Origin: Bacillota bacterium
GTDB taxonomy: Bacteria; Bacillota; Clostridia; Oscillospirales; Acutalibacteraceae
NCBI GenBank assembly: GCA_023401495.1
Contig: JAEXDU010000036.1
Location: 1-23,744 of the forward strand
DNA: 23,744 nucleotides
Reading direction: 5' to 3'
In this document: positions 7,028 through 14,907 of the stretch, piece after piece
Layout of the letters: each line of letters starts with the position of its first letter
Numbering within the stretch: position 1 is the stretch's first letter
Notes under the pieces: generated by a model
Databases searched by the model: none
What the model was told of the DNA's origin: nothing
What the model saw: only the letters and a program-made list of their open reading frames with translations
Made by a program: the position numbers and the translations under genes

Positions 7028-7162
7028 AAATAGAAGCGAAAAAGCAGATGCTTTGCAAGGGAATCGTTTTCTTTTATATTGAAGCAAATCGTCCATTTTT
7101 GTGGACGCCTGGCAGCGGTGAGGTTGGTTTTCCATAGTATACCATTGTCACAGAACATTGCA

Positions 7163-7200
7163 GTAACCGCAGAATTTGGGTAAAGTTCTGGGGATTACCC
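7163..7200 (+). repeat. Small hairpin downstream of the catabolic operon
   Basis: GTAACC-CAGAA can pair with TTCTG-GG-TTAC (7163-7198), and GGGTAA/TTACCC (7178-7200) offers an alternative fold. There is no U-run. No gene is seen in 7028-7608. That stretch holds this hairpin, the long palindrome at 7281-7326 and the promoter at 7488-7516. Confidence 0.25.
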
Positions 7201-7280
7201 TGTCAAACATAGCACTAAAATCATCGATTCAGCCTTGCCAATCATAAGAGGCTAACTGATGACAAATCAGTTGCTTTATA

Positions 7281-7326
7281 GAAACAAGTACGCCCTGAGC
7301 CAATTGGCTCAGGGCGTACTTGCTTC
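7281..7326. terminator. Long perfect hairpin, probable bidirectional terminator or boundary element
   Basis: CAAGTACGCCCTGAGCC (7285-7301) and its exact complement (7306-7322) flank an AATT loop. Pairing extends through GAA/TTC after one mismatch. It lies 254 nt after the hydrolase B stop. The tail is only moderately T-rich, so it is not a textbook terminator. Confidence 0.55.
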
Positions 7327-7487
7327 TATTCAGTTTGCTTTTCTGAAAGTGTCCCTATGCCGCCGTGGGCTGGGATTCTGTTCCTTTTTGATATAGGTAC
7401 AGCCTATTAATGTGACCAAAATATTATTAAACATACATGTATTTTAACCAAACATGAATAAAAAAGGTTTTTTTCATCAAAAAAGTG

Positions 7488-7516
7488 TTGACTTATTGCG
7501 GTGTGCAACGTATTCT
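7488..7516 (+). promoter_or_regulatory. Promoter of the amino acid ABC transporter operon
   Basis: TTGACT (7488-7493), a 17-nt spacer and TATTCT (7511-7516) are seen, about 90 nt before the first ATG. Upstream lies AT-rich DNA with the palindrome ATACATGTAT near 7431-7440, a possible operator. Confidence 0.75.
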
Positions 7517-7608
7517 TTATTAAACAAAGCATCTTAACCATATAAGATTAGTATGTTTTAATGTGGTACTAAAGTAAAAAAATTGGAGTTGTGGAAGGAG
7601 GAGCAGCC

Positions 7609-8361
7609 ATGATTGTCATAGAAAATATCCGCAAATCCTTTGCTGCCAAAGAGATTTTAAAAGGCATTAACCTGACGGTGGAGCAGGGCGATGTGGCGGT
7701 GATCATCGGGCCAAGCGGAACGGGAAAGACCACGCTGCTGCGCTGTATGAACGGTCTGGAAAAGGCCGATGAAGGAAATATTACGATCGATCAAGTCGAG
7801 TATGATTATAAAAAATCCTCGAAGAAACAGCTTCTGGCGCTGCGCAGAAAAACAGCCATGGTATTTCAGCACTACAATCTGTTTAAAAACAAAACAGCTT
7901 TGGAAAACATCACGGAGGGTTTGATTACCGTGCAGAAGATTCCCAAAGCGGATGCGATTTTAACAGCGAAGCAGCAGCTGAAAAGTGTTGGGCTGGAGGG
8001 GAAGGAAGATTCGTATCCCAACCAGCTTTCCGGCGGCCAGCAGCAGCGGGTCGGGATCGCCAGAGCCCTCGCTTTGAACCCCTCCGTCATCCTTTTCGAC
8101 GAACCAACGTCTTCGCTCGACCCCGAGCTGGTGGGAGAAGTCCTTTCGGTGATGAAGCAGGTGGCAAGCAGGGGGATCACGATGGTGGTCGTCACTCACG
8201 AAATGAGCTTTGCCCAGACCATCGCCAACAAAGTGATCTTTATGGATGGCGGAAATATCGTGGAGCAGGGGCCTCCCCGGGAAGTTTTCCTTTCGCCCAA
8301 GGAAGCGGCAACAAAACGGTTCTTAGATTGTATCTATCAGCCTTTTGTTTATCAAATATAA
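7609..8361 (+). CDS. Polar amino acid ABC transporter ATP-binding protein (GlnQ-like)
   Basis: This is a 250-residue ABC ATPase on the cytoplasmic face of the membrane. It shows Walker A GPSGTGKT (34-41), Q-loop Gln87, signature LSGGQ (140-144), Walker B VILFDE (160-165) and H-loop His197. Size and sequence match the GlnQ/HisP group of polar amino acid importers. The ATG at 7609 is preferred because GGAGG lies 7 nt upstream. A GTG at 7591 is in frame but overlaps that site. It is the first gene of an operon with a binding protein, two permeases and a UroD-family gene. The order, with the ATPase first, is less common than binding-protein-first. Confidence 0.95.
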   Translation: MIVIENIRKSFAAKEILKGINLTVEQGDVAVIIGPSGTGKTTLLRCMNGLEKADEGNITIDQVEYDYKKSSKKQLLALRRKTAMVFQHYNLFKNKTALENITEGLITVQKIPKADAILTAKQQLKSVGLEGKEDSYPNQLSGGQQQRVGIARALALNPSVILFDEPTSSLDPELVGEVLSVMKQVASRGITMVVVTHEMSFAQTIANKVIFMDGGNIVEQGPPREVFLSPKEAATKRFLDCIYQPFVYQI

Positions 8362-8424
8362 TCATCCGTTCTTTTTAGGAACAAGAAAAACATGTGGTTT
8401 CCACACAAATCAGGAGGAGATTTT

Positions 8425-9285
8425 ATGAAAACGAAACTATTTAGTTCTGTATTGGCGGCGGCGCTGTTTGCAGGGGTTCTGTCAGGCTGCGCATCCAATC
8501 AAAGCACAGGCGCCAATGCCTCCGCTGCACAAAGCGGCGGGGAGTCTTCCGCAGCTCAGGTGAAAACCGTAAATGTAGCGCTGGAATCCGGCTCCAAGCC
8601 CCTGAGCTTTGAAAATGATAAGGGCGAAAAAGTCGGCTATGAGGTCGATGTGCTCAAAGCGGTCGACGAGCTGATCGCCGACTATGATTTCAATATCGAA
8701 CTGGTCGAGAGCGACGCCACCCAGATCGGTCTGGAGACCGGCAAATACGCGCTGATCGGCGGCGGCCTGTATAAGACCCCTGAAAGAGAGCAGAAATACC
8801 TGATCCCCAACGCGATCAACGGGGTCAGCCTGATCAACATTTATGTCAATGAAGACGACGATTCCATCAAGAGCCTTGATGATCTGGTAGGCAAAAAGCT
8901 GGTTCCTTCCACTCCCAACGGCGGCATTTTCAACCTGCTGACCGCCTATAACCAAGAGCACCCCGACAAGCAGATCACGATTACCACCGGCGACGGCATT
9001 TCTGTTGCAGACCGTTTCAAGTCTGTCAGCGACAAGGAATATGACGCTCTGGTGCTGCCCAACAATCTGGGCTTTGCAGAGATCAAGGAAGAGCTGGGCC
9101 TGAAGGTCAAGGCCGTTACCCCTCCCGTAAAGATCAACGGTACTTATTTCGCCCTGGCCAAGGATCAGACCGATCTGTCCGCAAAGGTGGAGCAGGCGCT
9201 GAAGACCCTTCGTGAAAACGGCACTCTGTCGAAGCTGTCCGAAACCTGGTATGGAGAAGACACCATCAAATACTTTACTGAATAA
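8425..9285 (+). CDS. Amino acid ABC transporter substrate-binding lipoprotein (SBP family 3)
   Basis: This is a 286-residue secreted protein with a lipoprotein signal: the charged start MKTK, a hydrophobic core, and lipobox LSGC with Cys22 as the lipidation site. A Ser/Ala/Gly-rich linker (about 23-45) tethers the bilobed domain. The mature part shows VALESGSKPLSF, GYEVDVLKAVDEL and KTPERE, where Arg121 corresponds to the family's carboxylate-binding arginine, supporting an amino-acid-like ligand. ATG 8425 follows an AGGAGGA site. An upstream in-frame ATG (8392) would bury the signal peptide. The cognate ligand cannot be told from sequence. Confidence 0.95.
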   Translation: MKTKLFSSVLAAALFAGVLSGCASNQSTGANASAAQSGGESSAAQVKTVNVALESGSKPLSFENDKGEKVGYEVDVLKAVDELIADYDFNIELVESDATQIGLETGKYALIGGGLYKTPEREQKYLIPNAINGVSLINIYVNEDDDSIKSLDDLVGKKLVPSTPNGGIFNLLTAYNQEHPDKQITITTGDGISVADRFKSVSDKEYDALVLPNNLGFAEIKEELGLKVKAVTPPVKINGTYFALAKDQTDLSAKVEQALKTLRENGTLSKLSETWYGEDTIKYFTE

Positions 9286-9321
9286 CAAAGTTCAAACCGG
9301 AAAGGAGTGACACCTGCAGCC

Positions 9322-10026
9322 ATGGGAATTGATTTTTCTTATGTTCTAAAAATCATTGACCGAATCAGCGGAGCAATCCCTTATACCCTGTTGATTATTG
9401 TGATTTCGGGCAGCTTTGGGATTTTGCTGGCGGCGGGTATCGCTGCGGTTCGTATCAAAAAGTGGAAGGTGCTTTCTCCGCTGGCCAATATTTATGTATC
9501 TTTCTTTCGCAGCACGCCTCCTCTGATCCACATTTTTCTGGTCTATTACGGGCTGCCGCTGATCCTGCGGGAGTTCGGCATCAATGCCGACGACTGGAGC
9601 AAGACTCTTTACGTCTCTCTGGCACTCATCCTGTTCAACGGCGCCTACATGTCGGAATATCTGCGTCCGGCCTATCTGGCGGTGGAGCAGGGGCAGCACG
9701 ACGCGGCAGACAGCATCGGGATGACCGGCTTTACCAAGCTCCGCAGGATTATTCTGCCCCAGATGCTGCCCATTGCGTGGCCCAATCTGGAGAACGCTTT
9801 CGTAGAGCTGGTCAAGGATACCTCTGTGCTGTTCGTGATCGGACTGACAGATATCATGGGAATGGCAAAGAAGATTATTTCCAACGATTACGGCGTGAAA
9901 AAGCTGGAGGTGTACCTGGCTGCGGCCGTCATTTACTGGTGCATCACGTTTGCGGTAAGCAAGCTCTGCCAGTTGTTCGAAAAGAAGATCACCATTGGCA
10001 ATCAAACGGAAAAGCGGGTGGGGTAA
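9322..10026 (+). CDS. Amino acid ABC transporter permease, first subunit (HisM/GlnP family)
   Basis: This is a 234-residue inner-membrane permease with about five helices. It has the expected GAIPYTLLIIVISGSFGILL start, the FFRSTPPLIHIFLVYYGLP segment, and an EAA-type loop DAADSIGMTGFTKLRRIILP that would contact the ATPase. The start is uncertain. AAAGGAG at 9301-9307 lies 14 nt before ATG 9322, which is long, while the GTG at 9307 overlaps the ribosome site itself. Its stop overlaps the next gene's start by one base (TAATG). Confidence 0.93.
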   Translation: MGIDFSYVLKIIDRISGAIPYTLLIIVISGSFGILLAAGIAAVRIKKWKVLSPLANIYVSFFRSTPPLIHIFLVYYGLPLILREFGINADDWSKTLYVSLALILFNGAYMSEYLRPAYLAVEQGQHDAADSIGMTGFTKLRRIILPQMLPIAWPNLENAFVELVKDTSVLFVIGLTDIMGMAKKIISNDYGVKKLEVYLAAAVIYWCITFAVSKLCQLFEKKITIGNQTEKRVG

Positions 10027-10712
10027 TGCTGAGCGGAACAGTCATTCTGGAAGATATGCGGTTTATTCTCACCGTGGTTCCCTTTACCCTGGGGACAGCG
10101 CTGATCGTTTTGATTTTCGGCATCCTGCTGGGCTTTGTGGTGGCGGCAGTTCGAATCCGCCAGATTCCGGTGGCAAAACAGATCGCCCGGGTCTTTATCG
10201 ATTATACCAGGGGAATCCCGTTGGTCATTCATTTATATCTGGCGTATTTTATTTTGCCCATGGCAATAGACGGTATCTGCCGCATGCTCGGAATGGGGCA
10301 GGACGTCAAGGTTTCGCCTCTGGCCGTGCTGGTGGTGGCCTATGCCCTGTATATTTCGGTGGGGCAGTCGGAGAATATCCGCGGCGCGTTTTACTCCATC
10401 GATCCCGGACAATGGGACGCCGCCTATGCCAGCGGCATGACCGGATTACAGGCGCTGTTTCGAATCATTGTGCCGCAGGGAGTCACTGTGGTGGTACCGG
10501 TATTTTTCAATACTTTTTTAGGCGTCATCAAGGGGCTTTCCCTTGCTTTTACCATTGGTGTGGCAGATATTCTGTCCCAAGCGAAGCTGGCCTCAGCTCA
10601 AAACGCGCATTACCTGGAGGCTTATATCGCGGCGGCGCTGATCTATTGGGCGCTGTGCGGTTTGCTGGATGTGGTATTCAGCCGAATTGAGCTGGCATTT
10701 AAGAAATGGTAG
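10026..10712 (+). CDS. Amino acid ABC transporter permease, second subunit
   Basis: This is a 228-residue permease, likely partner of the preceding subunit in a heterodimeric channel. It shows VVPFTLGTALIVLIFGILLG, DYTRGIPLVIHLYLAYFILP, the EAA-like loop WDAAYASGMTGLQALFRIIVPQ, and ADILSQAKLASAQNAHYLEAY. ATG 10026 shares its A with the upstream TAA. The frame is open much further upstream (from 9462), but that part is an out-of-frame shadow of the first permease, so the gene starts at 10026. Confidence 0.93.
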   Translation: MLSGTVILEDMRFILTVVPFTLGTALIVLIFGILLGFVVAAVRIRQIPVAKQIARVFIDYTRGIPLVIHLYLAYFILPMAIDGICRMLGMGQDVKVSPLAVLVVAYALYISVGQSENIRGAFYSIDPGQWDAAYASGMTGLQALFRIIVPQGVTVVVPVFFNTFLGVIKGLSLAFTIGVADILSQAKLASAQNAHYLEAYIAAALIYWALCGLLDVVFSRIELAFKKW

Positions 10713-10720
10713 GTGTATTT

Positions 10721-11752
10721 ATGAATAAGTTTGAACGGATTCAGGCAGCGCTGAATGGGCAGGAGGTGGATAAGATTCCGCTGAATGTCTGGATGCATTT
10801 TTCCGCTGTGGATCAGGACCCCAGAAGTCTGGCGGAAACCCAGGTTGCCTTTGCGCAGAAGTATGACTTTGATTTCATTAAGCTGATGCCCTTTGGGTTA
10901 TATGGCGTTCAGGATTACGGCGTGAAGGTGAAAATCTTTAACCGAGTGAATCTTCCGCCGATTGTGGATGACTATGGCATCCACCAAATCAGCGACTGGG
11001 AGCGGATCGAGCCGCTGCCGGCCATTTATGGCTCTTACGGCAAGCAGCTTCAGGCGGCCCGGCATACGATTCTTCTGGCGAAAAAACAATTCCCGGTAAT
11101 CCAGACGATTTTCAGCCCTCTGACTACGGCCAGAAAGCTGGCCGGGGACCGAATTTTGCTGGATATGAAAGAGAATCCGCGTTTGTTCAAGCAGGCGCTG
11201 CAAGCGCTGACGGAAACTACCATTAACTTTGTGAAAGCCAACATTGAAGCGGGTGTAGACGGCTTTTTCTTTGCCACCCAATGTGCTAATTTCGATTTTC
11301 TGACCGAGGAGCAGTACCGCGAATTCGGGGAATTCTACGACCGTCAGGTCATCGCCGCATATCAGGATAAAACCTTTTTCAATGTGGCGCATCTGCATGG
11401 CGACAACGGGATGTTCCAGCTGATTGCGGATTATCCCGTCAACTGCATCAACTGGCACGACCGGTGGAGCAGTCCGACTCTGGCCGAGGCACGGAAGATA
11501 ACAGATAAGTGCCTGCTCGGCGGAATCCGAGAAACCCCTTATTATGATGAAAACGGAGAAAAAATCCGGGAAAGCCTTCTGGTCTCCGGTTCTGTGGCCG
11601 AAGTAGAGCAGCATGTGCAGGAGGCGATCGCCGCCGCCGGGGACAGAGGCCTGATCATCGGGCCGGGCTGTGTTGCGAACCAGGATCTGCCGGAAAAAAA
11701 TCTGTATGCGCTCTGCCGGGCGGTCTACCGGGTAGCCGCGCTGGCAGGCTAA
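10721..11752 (+). CDS. Uroporphyrinogen decarboxylase-superfamily protein of unknown function
   Basis: This is a 343-residue protein of the UroD/MtaA superfamily (COG0407-like), a TIM-barrel fold. The start KFERIQAALNGQEVDKIPLNVW is typical. His224 and His226 in HLHGDN, the NWHDR motif (244-248) and Cys317 in GPGC lie where methyltransferase-type members place zinc ligands, so a metal site is possible. Canonical heme-pathway substrate residues are not evident, and no heme gene is near, so it is not a confident HemE. ATG 10721 is preferred, with GGTAGGTG upstream. An earlier ATG at 10706 overlaps the permease end. It is the last gene of the transporter operon, followed by a strong terminator, so it probably acts on the imported compound or its methyl group. 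No corrinoid protein is present. Confidence 0.85.
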   Translation: MNKFERIQAALNGQEVDKIPLNVWMHFSAVDQDPRSLAETQVAFAQKYDFDFIKLMPFGLYGVQDYGVKVKIFNRVNLPPIVDDYGIHQISDWERIEPLPAIYGSYGKQLQAARHTILLAKKQFPVIQTIFSPLTTARKLAGDRILLDMKENPRLFKQALQALTETTINFVKANIEAGVDGFFFATQCANFDFLTEEQYREFGEFYDRQVIAAYQDKTFFNVAHLHGDNGMFQLIADYPVNCINWHDRWSSPTLAEARKITDKCLLGGIRETPYYDENGEKIRESLLVSGSVAEVEQHVQEAIAAAGDRGLIIGPGCVANQDLPEKNLYALCRAVYRVAALAG

Positions 11753-11758
11753 TTTTAG

Positions 11759-11796
11759 AAAAAACGTTCCGCGTGAATCAACGCGGAACGTTTTTT
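11759..11796 (+). terminator. Terminator of the ABC transporter-UroD operon
   Basis: A perfect stem AAAAAACGTTCCGCG / CGCGGAACGTTTTTT around an 8-nt loop begins 7 nt after the stop codon and ends in six T. The A-run makes it usable in both directions. Confidence 0.93.
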
Positions 11797-12060
11797 GGTT
11801 TCCCCGTAAGCTTCAACTTCAGGCATCGATCGAAGCAGGCCCAGCCCAAACAAGGTGATAAGGGCGTAAAAATGCAGCAATCGAAGGGAGCGGCTCAATT
11901 ACGGGCGGTGGGGCATACTGCAAAAGAAAAGTAGTTTCATGCGTCTTGAGATGCCAGCTATCAGAAGGTCCTTATAGGGCCTGATCAAACCACCGGATTA
12001 GCTGGTGGTTAGGACTTATGCGGCCATTTCGGATGCAGTCCGGAAATCCCGGCAAATCAA
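11797..12060 (+). other. Gene-free stretch with tandem hairpins; possible structured RNA or element remnant
   Basis: I see no supported gene in 11797-12386. Two adjacent hairpins are clear. One is AGGTCC (11966-11971)/GGGCCT (11977-11982), extended by ATC/GAT. The other is AACCACC (11988-11994)/GGTGGTT (12004-12010). A strong terminator follows at 12044. An open frame of about 45 codons ends near 11932, with no start signal and no recognisable product. A small RNA closed by that terminator is one reading. A decayed insertion-sequence end with subterminal hairpins is another. Confidence 0.3.
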
Positions 12061-12093
12061 TGCGGTTTGTATTTGATTTGCCGGGATTTTTTA
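12044..12093 (+). terminator. Strong hairpin terminator with no assigned upstream gene
   Basis: AAATCCCGGCAAATCAA (12044-12060) pairs perfectly with TTGATTTGCCGGGATTT (12073-12089) around a 12-nt loop and runs into T. The previous operon already ends at 11759-11796, so this one must serve another transcript. Confidence 0.75.
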
Positions 12094-12102
12094 TGGTATA
12101 CT
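12073..12102 (+). promoter_or_regulatory. Possible promoter for the MscS-family gene
   Basis: TTGATT (12073-12078), an 18-nt spacer and TATACT (12097-12102) can be read. The -35 box lies in the right arm of the terminator stem. It would give a leader of roughly 280 nt before the channel gene. This is weak evidence, based on box match only. Confidence 0.35.
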
Positions 12103-12386
12103 GAAAAGAAATCGATCAGAAACCTTCCGTCTGATCAACAGGCGGATTTGAAGAGTAAAAGGGAGCACGGCAATGGTAGCGGCCTTTTTTTCGCCATTCA
12201 GGCGATTTTGAGGATGGAAATCCTGTTTTTTGAAAAAATATCGCAATACTAAATCGACTTTGCTCGTGAAAAATTCCTGCTTTTGTAATCATTGCGGGTA
12301 TCGATTGAGTTTGCCTGCATATTGCCGGCAGTATGGATGGGAATAATGAAAAATCATATCGATTTGATATAAGGAGCGCAGATATC

Positions 12387-13631
12387 ATGTTGAAATGGCT
12401 GAACGATACGATAATGAGTTATGGCGCCGGCGAAACAACTGCACAAATCGTCTCCGTTATTGTCCTGGTGCTGATCGTTTTTTGCAGTGCTTTGGTTTCG
12501 TATCTCATCGCTAAGAATATTGTTCTGCGCGTTCTGCGGGCGGTTATTTCGAAATCCAAAATGAAGTGGGGAGATATCTTATTCGCCCACAGGGTGTTTG
12601 AACAGCTGACACTGGTTGTTCCTGCGCTTGTTGTATATGGGATGGCGCCCTTCTTTCGGGATGGACAGGAGTGGCTTCAACGCGGGGCGTCGTGTCTGAT
12701 TGTGATCGGGGTTGTGAATACCGCAAATCAGTTGTTAAACTCGTTCGACGACATTTACCAAAAAAGAGAGACCGCCAAAACCCGGCCGTTGAAGGGCTAC
12801 TTTCAAGTGCTCAAAATTCTGGCCTATACGGTAGGACTGATTATCATCATCAGCGTGCTGATGAACCGTTCACCTCTTTTGTTGCTTGGCGGCATCGGCG
12901 CCGCAAGTGCGGTTCTTCTATTGGTGTTTCAAAATACGATTCTGGGCTTTGTGTCCAGTATTCAGTTGACAGAGAACGATATGGCGCGTCTGGGGGATTG
13001 GATTGAAAAACCGGGGCAGGCGGAAGGGCAGATTGTCGAGATTTCACTGCATACGGTGAAAGTGAAGAATTGGGACAATACCATCACCACGATCCCTACT
13101 TATTCAATGGTCAACGAACCGTTCAAAAACTGGCGCTACATGCAGGAATCCGGCGCCAGAAGACTGAAACGGGCCGTCAACATTGATATTACCAGTGTGC
13201 GCTTTTGCGACGATGAGATGCTGCAGCGTTATCGGCAAATCGAGTATGTTCAGGACTATTTAGAATGGAAAGCCAGCGCGCCGCACCCGCACGACGAATT
13301 CGACATCGCGGATTTGCCCGGCACGCTCCGTGCAGACAGTCTGACCAATTTGGGAATATTCCGGGCATACCTGCAAGCCTATCTGAAAGATCATCCCGAT
13401 CTGCGTCAGGATATGGCCATCATGGTTCGGCAGCTGGCCCCCACAGAGAATGGAGTGCCGATCGAGCTTTACGCTTTCACCGGCACAACCGTATGGGATG
13501 AATATGAATCCATACAGGCGGATATTTTTGACCATGTTTTTGCAATCGTTTCAGCATTTGATCTGAAGATACAGCAGAATCCAGGGGGGAATGACCTTAA
13601 AGCGCTTCTCCAGTCAAAACCGGAGCAATGA
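12387..13631 (+). CDS. MscS-family mechanosensitive channel, YbdG-like
   Basis: This is a 414-residue inner-membrane channel that would open under membrane tension to release solutes in hypo-osmotic shock. Length and layout match E. coli YbdG (about 415 residues): several N-terminal helices, a Gly/Ala-rich pore helix with LLLLGGIGAASAVLLLVFQN and TILGFVSSIQL, then the cytoplasmic beta domain with MARLGDWIEKPG and VKVKNWDNTITTIPTYSMV. A C-terminal soluble domain follows (about residues 260-414). ATG 12387 is chosen because AAGGAG lies 10 nt upstream and the hydrophobic N-terminus starts there. An in-frame ATG at 12333 has no ribosome site. Confidence 0.92.
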   Translation: MLKWLNDTIMSYGAGETTAQIVSVIVLVLIVFCSALVSYLIAKNIVLRVLRAVISKSKMKWGDILFAHRVFEQLTLVVPALVVYGMAPFFRDGQEWLQRGASCLIVIGVVNTANQLLNSFDDIYQKRETAKTRPLKGYFQVLKILAYTVGLIIIISVLMNRSPLLLLGGIGAASAVLLLVFQNTILGFVSSIQLTENDMARLGDWIEKPGQAEGQIVEISLHTVKVKNWDNTITTIPTYSMVNEPFKNWRYMQESGARRLKRAVNIDITSVRFCDDEMLQRYRQIEYVQDYLEWKASAPHPHDEFDIADLPGTLRADSLTNLGIFRAYLQAYLKDHPDLRQDMAIMVRQLAPTENGVPIELYAFTGTTVWDEYESIQADIFDHVFAIVSAFDLKIQQNPGGNDLKALLQSKPEQ

Positions 13632-13761
13632 GATCGACGGCGCCTGTACGCCGGGGGTGTTGCGCCTGGCCTCTACGAACTGGCGATGAAGAAGGGGAGA
13701 GAGGCGTTGAATACACCTGCTTTGGCGGCGGCCATACACCGGTGTGTCCATGATAAAATTC

Positions 13762-13790
13762 TTGTATTCTGCGGATGCGTTCGATATAAT
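13762..13790 (+). promoter_or_regulatory. Promoter of the MGMT-like gene
   Basis: TTGTAT (13762-13767), 17 nt and a consensus TATAAT (13785-13790) lie 32 nt before the ATG. The palindrome ACACCGGTGT (13736-13745) lies just upstream. Confidence 0.7.
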
Positions 13791-13822
13791 CAAAAGTAAT
13801 ATCATACAGAAGGAAAGACACC

Positions 13823-14128
13823 ATGGAGCAAGGGACTTTCACAGATCAGGTATATCAGGTTGTCGCAAAGATTCCCTACGGGCGGGTAGCCACCTACGGG
13901 CAAATCGCTTTTTTCATTGGAGCGCCGCGCAGTGCAAGGCAGGTTGGAAATGCTTTGAGCCATACCCCTTCCTTTTTGTCGCTGCCCTGCCACCGGGTGG
14001 TAAACCGTTTGGGCCGTACGGCGCCGGGGTGGCCGGAGCAGCGCCGTCTGCTGGAAAGCGAAGGCGTTTCTTTTCGGGAAAACGGCACGGTAGACCTTGC
14101 GCGCAGCCTTTGGCGGCCGGAGGAATGA
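13823..14128 (+). CDS. MGMT-family DNA-binding-domain protein with PCHR motif
   Basis: This is a 101-residue protein equal to the C-terminal DNA-binding domain of O6-methylguanine-DNA methyltransferase. It shows FTDQVYQVVAKIPYGRVATYGQIA, the helix-turn-helix region with the arginine finger near SARQVG, and LPCHRVV with Cys56 in the methyl-acceptor position. The N-terminal domain of full MGMT (about 165-180 residues) is absent. Alkyltransferase-like proteins of this size usually have Trp or Ala in place of that Cys and flag lesions for nucleotide excision repair, while this one keeps Cys. It may transfer alkyl groups or only bind lesions. It has its own promoter, and AAGGA precedes the ATG. 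Confidence 0.88.
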   Translation: MEQGTFTDQVYQVVAKIPYGRVATYGQIAFFIGAPRSARQVGNALSHTPSFLSLPCHRVVNRLGRTAPGWPEQRRLLESEGVSFRENGTVDLARSLWRPEE

Positions 14129-14212
14129 CCGTCATGCCGCTTTGAAAAGCTGATGATTTCTTTCCCCGCCGTAGGCGGCAAAAAATCAATGTACTTGTAT
14201 CAGATGATTTCA

Positions 14213-14248
14213 ATTGAAAAGAACTCATAATTGAAAAGAAAACTCATA
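14213..14248. repeat. Tandem duplication of about 18 bp
   Basis: ATTGAAAAGAACTCATA (14213-14229) is followed directly by a second copy with two extra A (14230-14248). It lies just before the ribosome site of the flavoprotein gene. It is probably a slippage product. Confidence 0.6.
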
Positions 14249-14268
14249 AAAGAACAGGATGTGAAAAC

Positions 14269-14730
14269 ATGTTTCCGGAGATGAGAAGAAAAGATCGTAT
14301 CCTTTCCCCTGAAAACACAGAGCTGCTGCTTCAAAAGGGCGAATACGGCGTACTGTCCACTATGGGCGAGGAATACCCGTACGGTGTTCCGGTCAGCTAC
14401 GTGTATGAGAACGAGGCGGTTTATATTCACTGTGCCATCGTTGGCAGCAAGCTGGAGAATATCATCCGAAATCCAAAGGTCTCTTTCTGTGTCGTTGGTG
14501 CAACACAGGTTTTGCCGGGGGATTTCACCACGAATTATGAAAGTGCGGTTCTGTTCGGAAAGGCGGAAGAAGTCTTTGCGGAGGAAAAACAGCGGGCGAT
14601 GGAGCTGCTGGTGCAGAAATATTCCCCTGAATTCATGCAAAAAGGGCTTGATTACATCAAAAATGCCGACAGCAGGGTAAAGGTAATCAAAATTACGGCG
14701 GATCATCTGACGGGGAAGAGCAGAAAATAA
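14269..14730 (+). CDS. Pyridoxamine 5'-phosphate oxidase-family flavoprotein, NimA-like
   Basis: This is a 153-residue split-barrel FMN-binding protein. It shows the N-terminal MRRKDRILSPENTELLLQKGEYGVLST, then YPYGVPVSYVYENEAVYIHCAIVGSKLENIIRNPKVSFCVVG, which is the flavin-binding core pattern of the NimA/PNPOx-like group. Such proteins are often small oxidoreductases in anaerobes, and some reduce 5-nitroimidazoles. The length fits the family. It is not the B6 enzyme PdxH, since the de novo PdxST route is encoded nearby. The ATG has AGGA 9 nt upstream. No terminator clearly separates it from the MGMT-like gene 140 nt before it. Confidence 0.87.
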   Translation: MFPEMRRKDRILSPENTELLLQKGEYGVLSTMGEEYPYGVPVSYVYENEAVYIHCAIVGSKLENIIRNPKVSFCVVGATQVLPGDFTTNYESAVLFGKAEEVFAEEKQRAMELLVQKYSPEFMQKGLDYIKNADSRVKVIKITADHLTGKSRK

Positions 14731-14820
14731 TCGGACTGGCCCGCGGTCAGAAAACGATCGGGCTCACACTTCTGTTATTTAGTTTTAAAAATCTTTTGAT
14801 TTGATTTTGAAAATTACATC

Positions 14821-14849
14821 TTGAAGTTGTTGTAAAAAAGTGGTAAACT
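14821..14849 (+). promoter_or_regulatory. Promoter of the DegV gene
   Basis: TTGAAG (14821-14826), 17 nt and TAAACT (14844-14849) lie 58 nt before the GTG start. Confidence 0.6.
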
Positions 14850-14907
14850 GATTCATATTGAAAAAGATCATACCCAATGCCGGGGTAATGAAAGGTAGGA
14901 AAGCCCA

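Noticed and set aside
5747..7135. 462-codon minus-strand frame
   Set aside because: It covers the end of the dehydratase and all of hydrolase B on the opposite strand. Its protein has no motif and no ribosome site, so it is a shadow of high-GC coding DNA.
8482..9288. 268-codon minus-strand frame
   Set aside because: It is antisense to the binding-protein gene, whose lipobox and domain motifs are clear.
9462..10025. Apparent 188-residue N-terminal extension of the second permease
   Set aside because: This part reads the first permease gene out of frame. The real start is the TAATG overlap at 10026.
10898..11614. 238-codon minus-strand frame
   Set aside because: It is antisense to the UroD-family gene and without motifs or start signals.
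12067..12252. 61-codon plus-strand frame
   Set aside because: It starts in the right arm of a terminator, has no ribosome site and has no recognisable content.
13597..13842. 81-codon minus-strand frame
   Set aside because: It overlaps the ends of two good plus-strand genes and the promoter at 13762. The Pro/Arg-rich product looks random.
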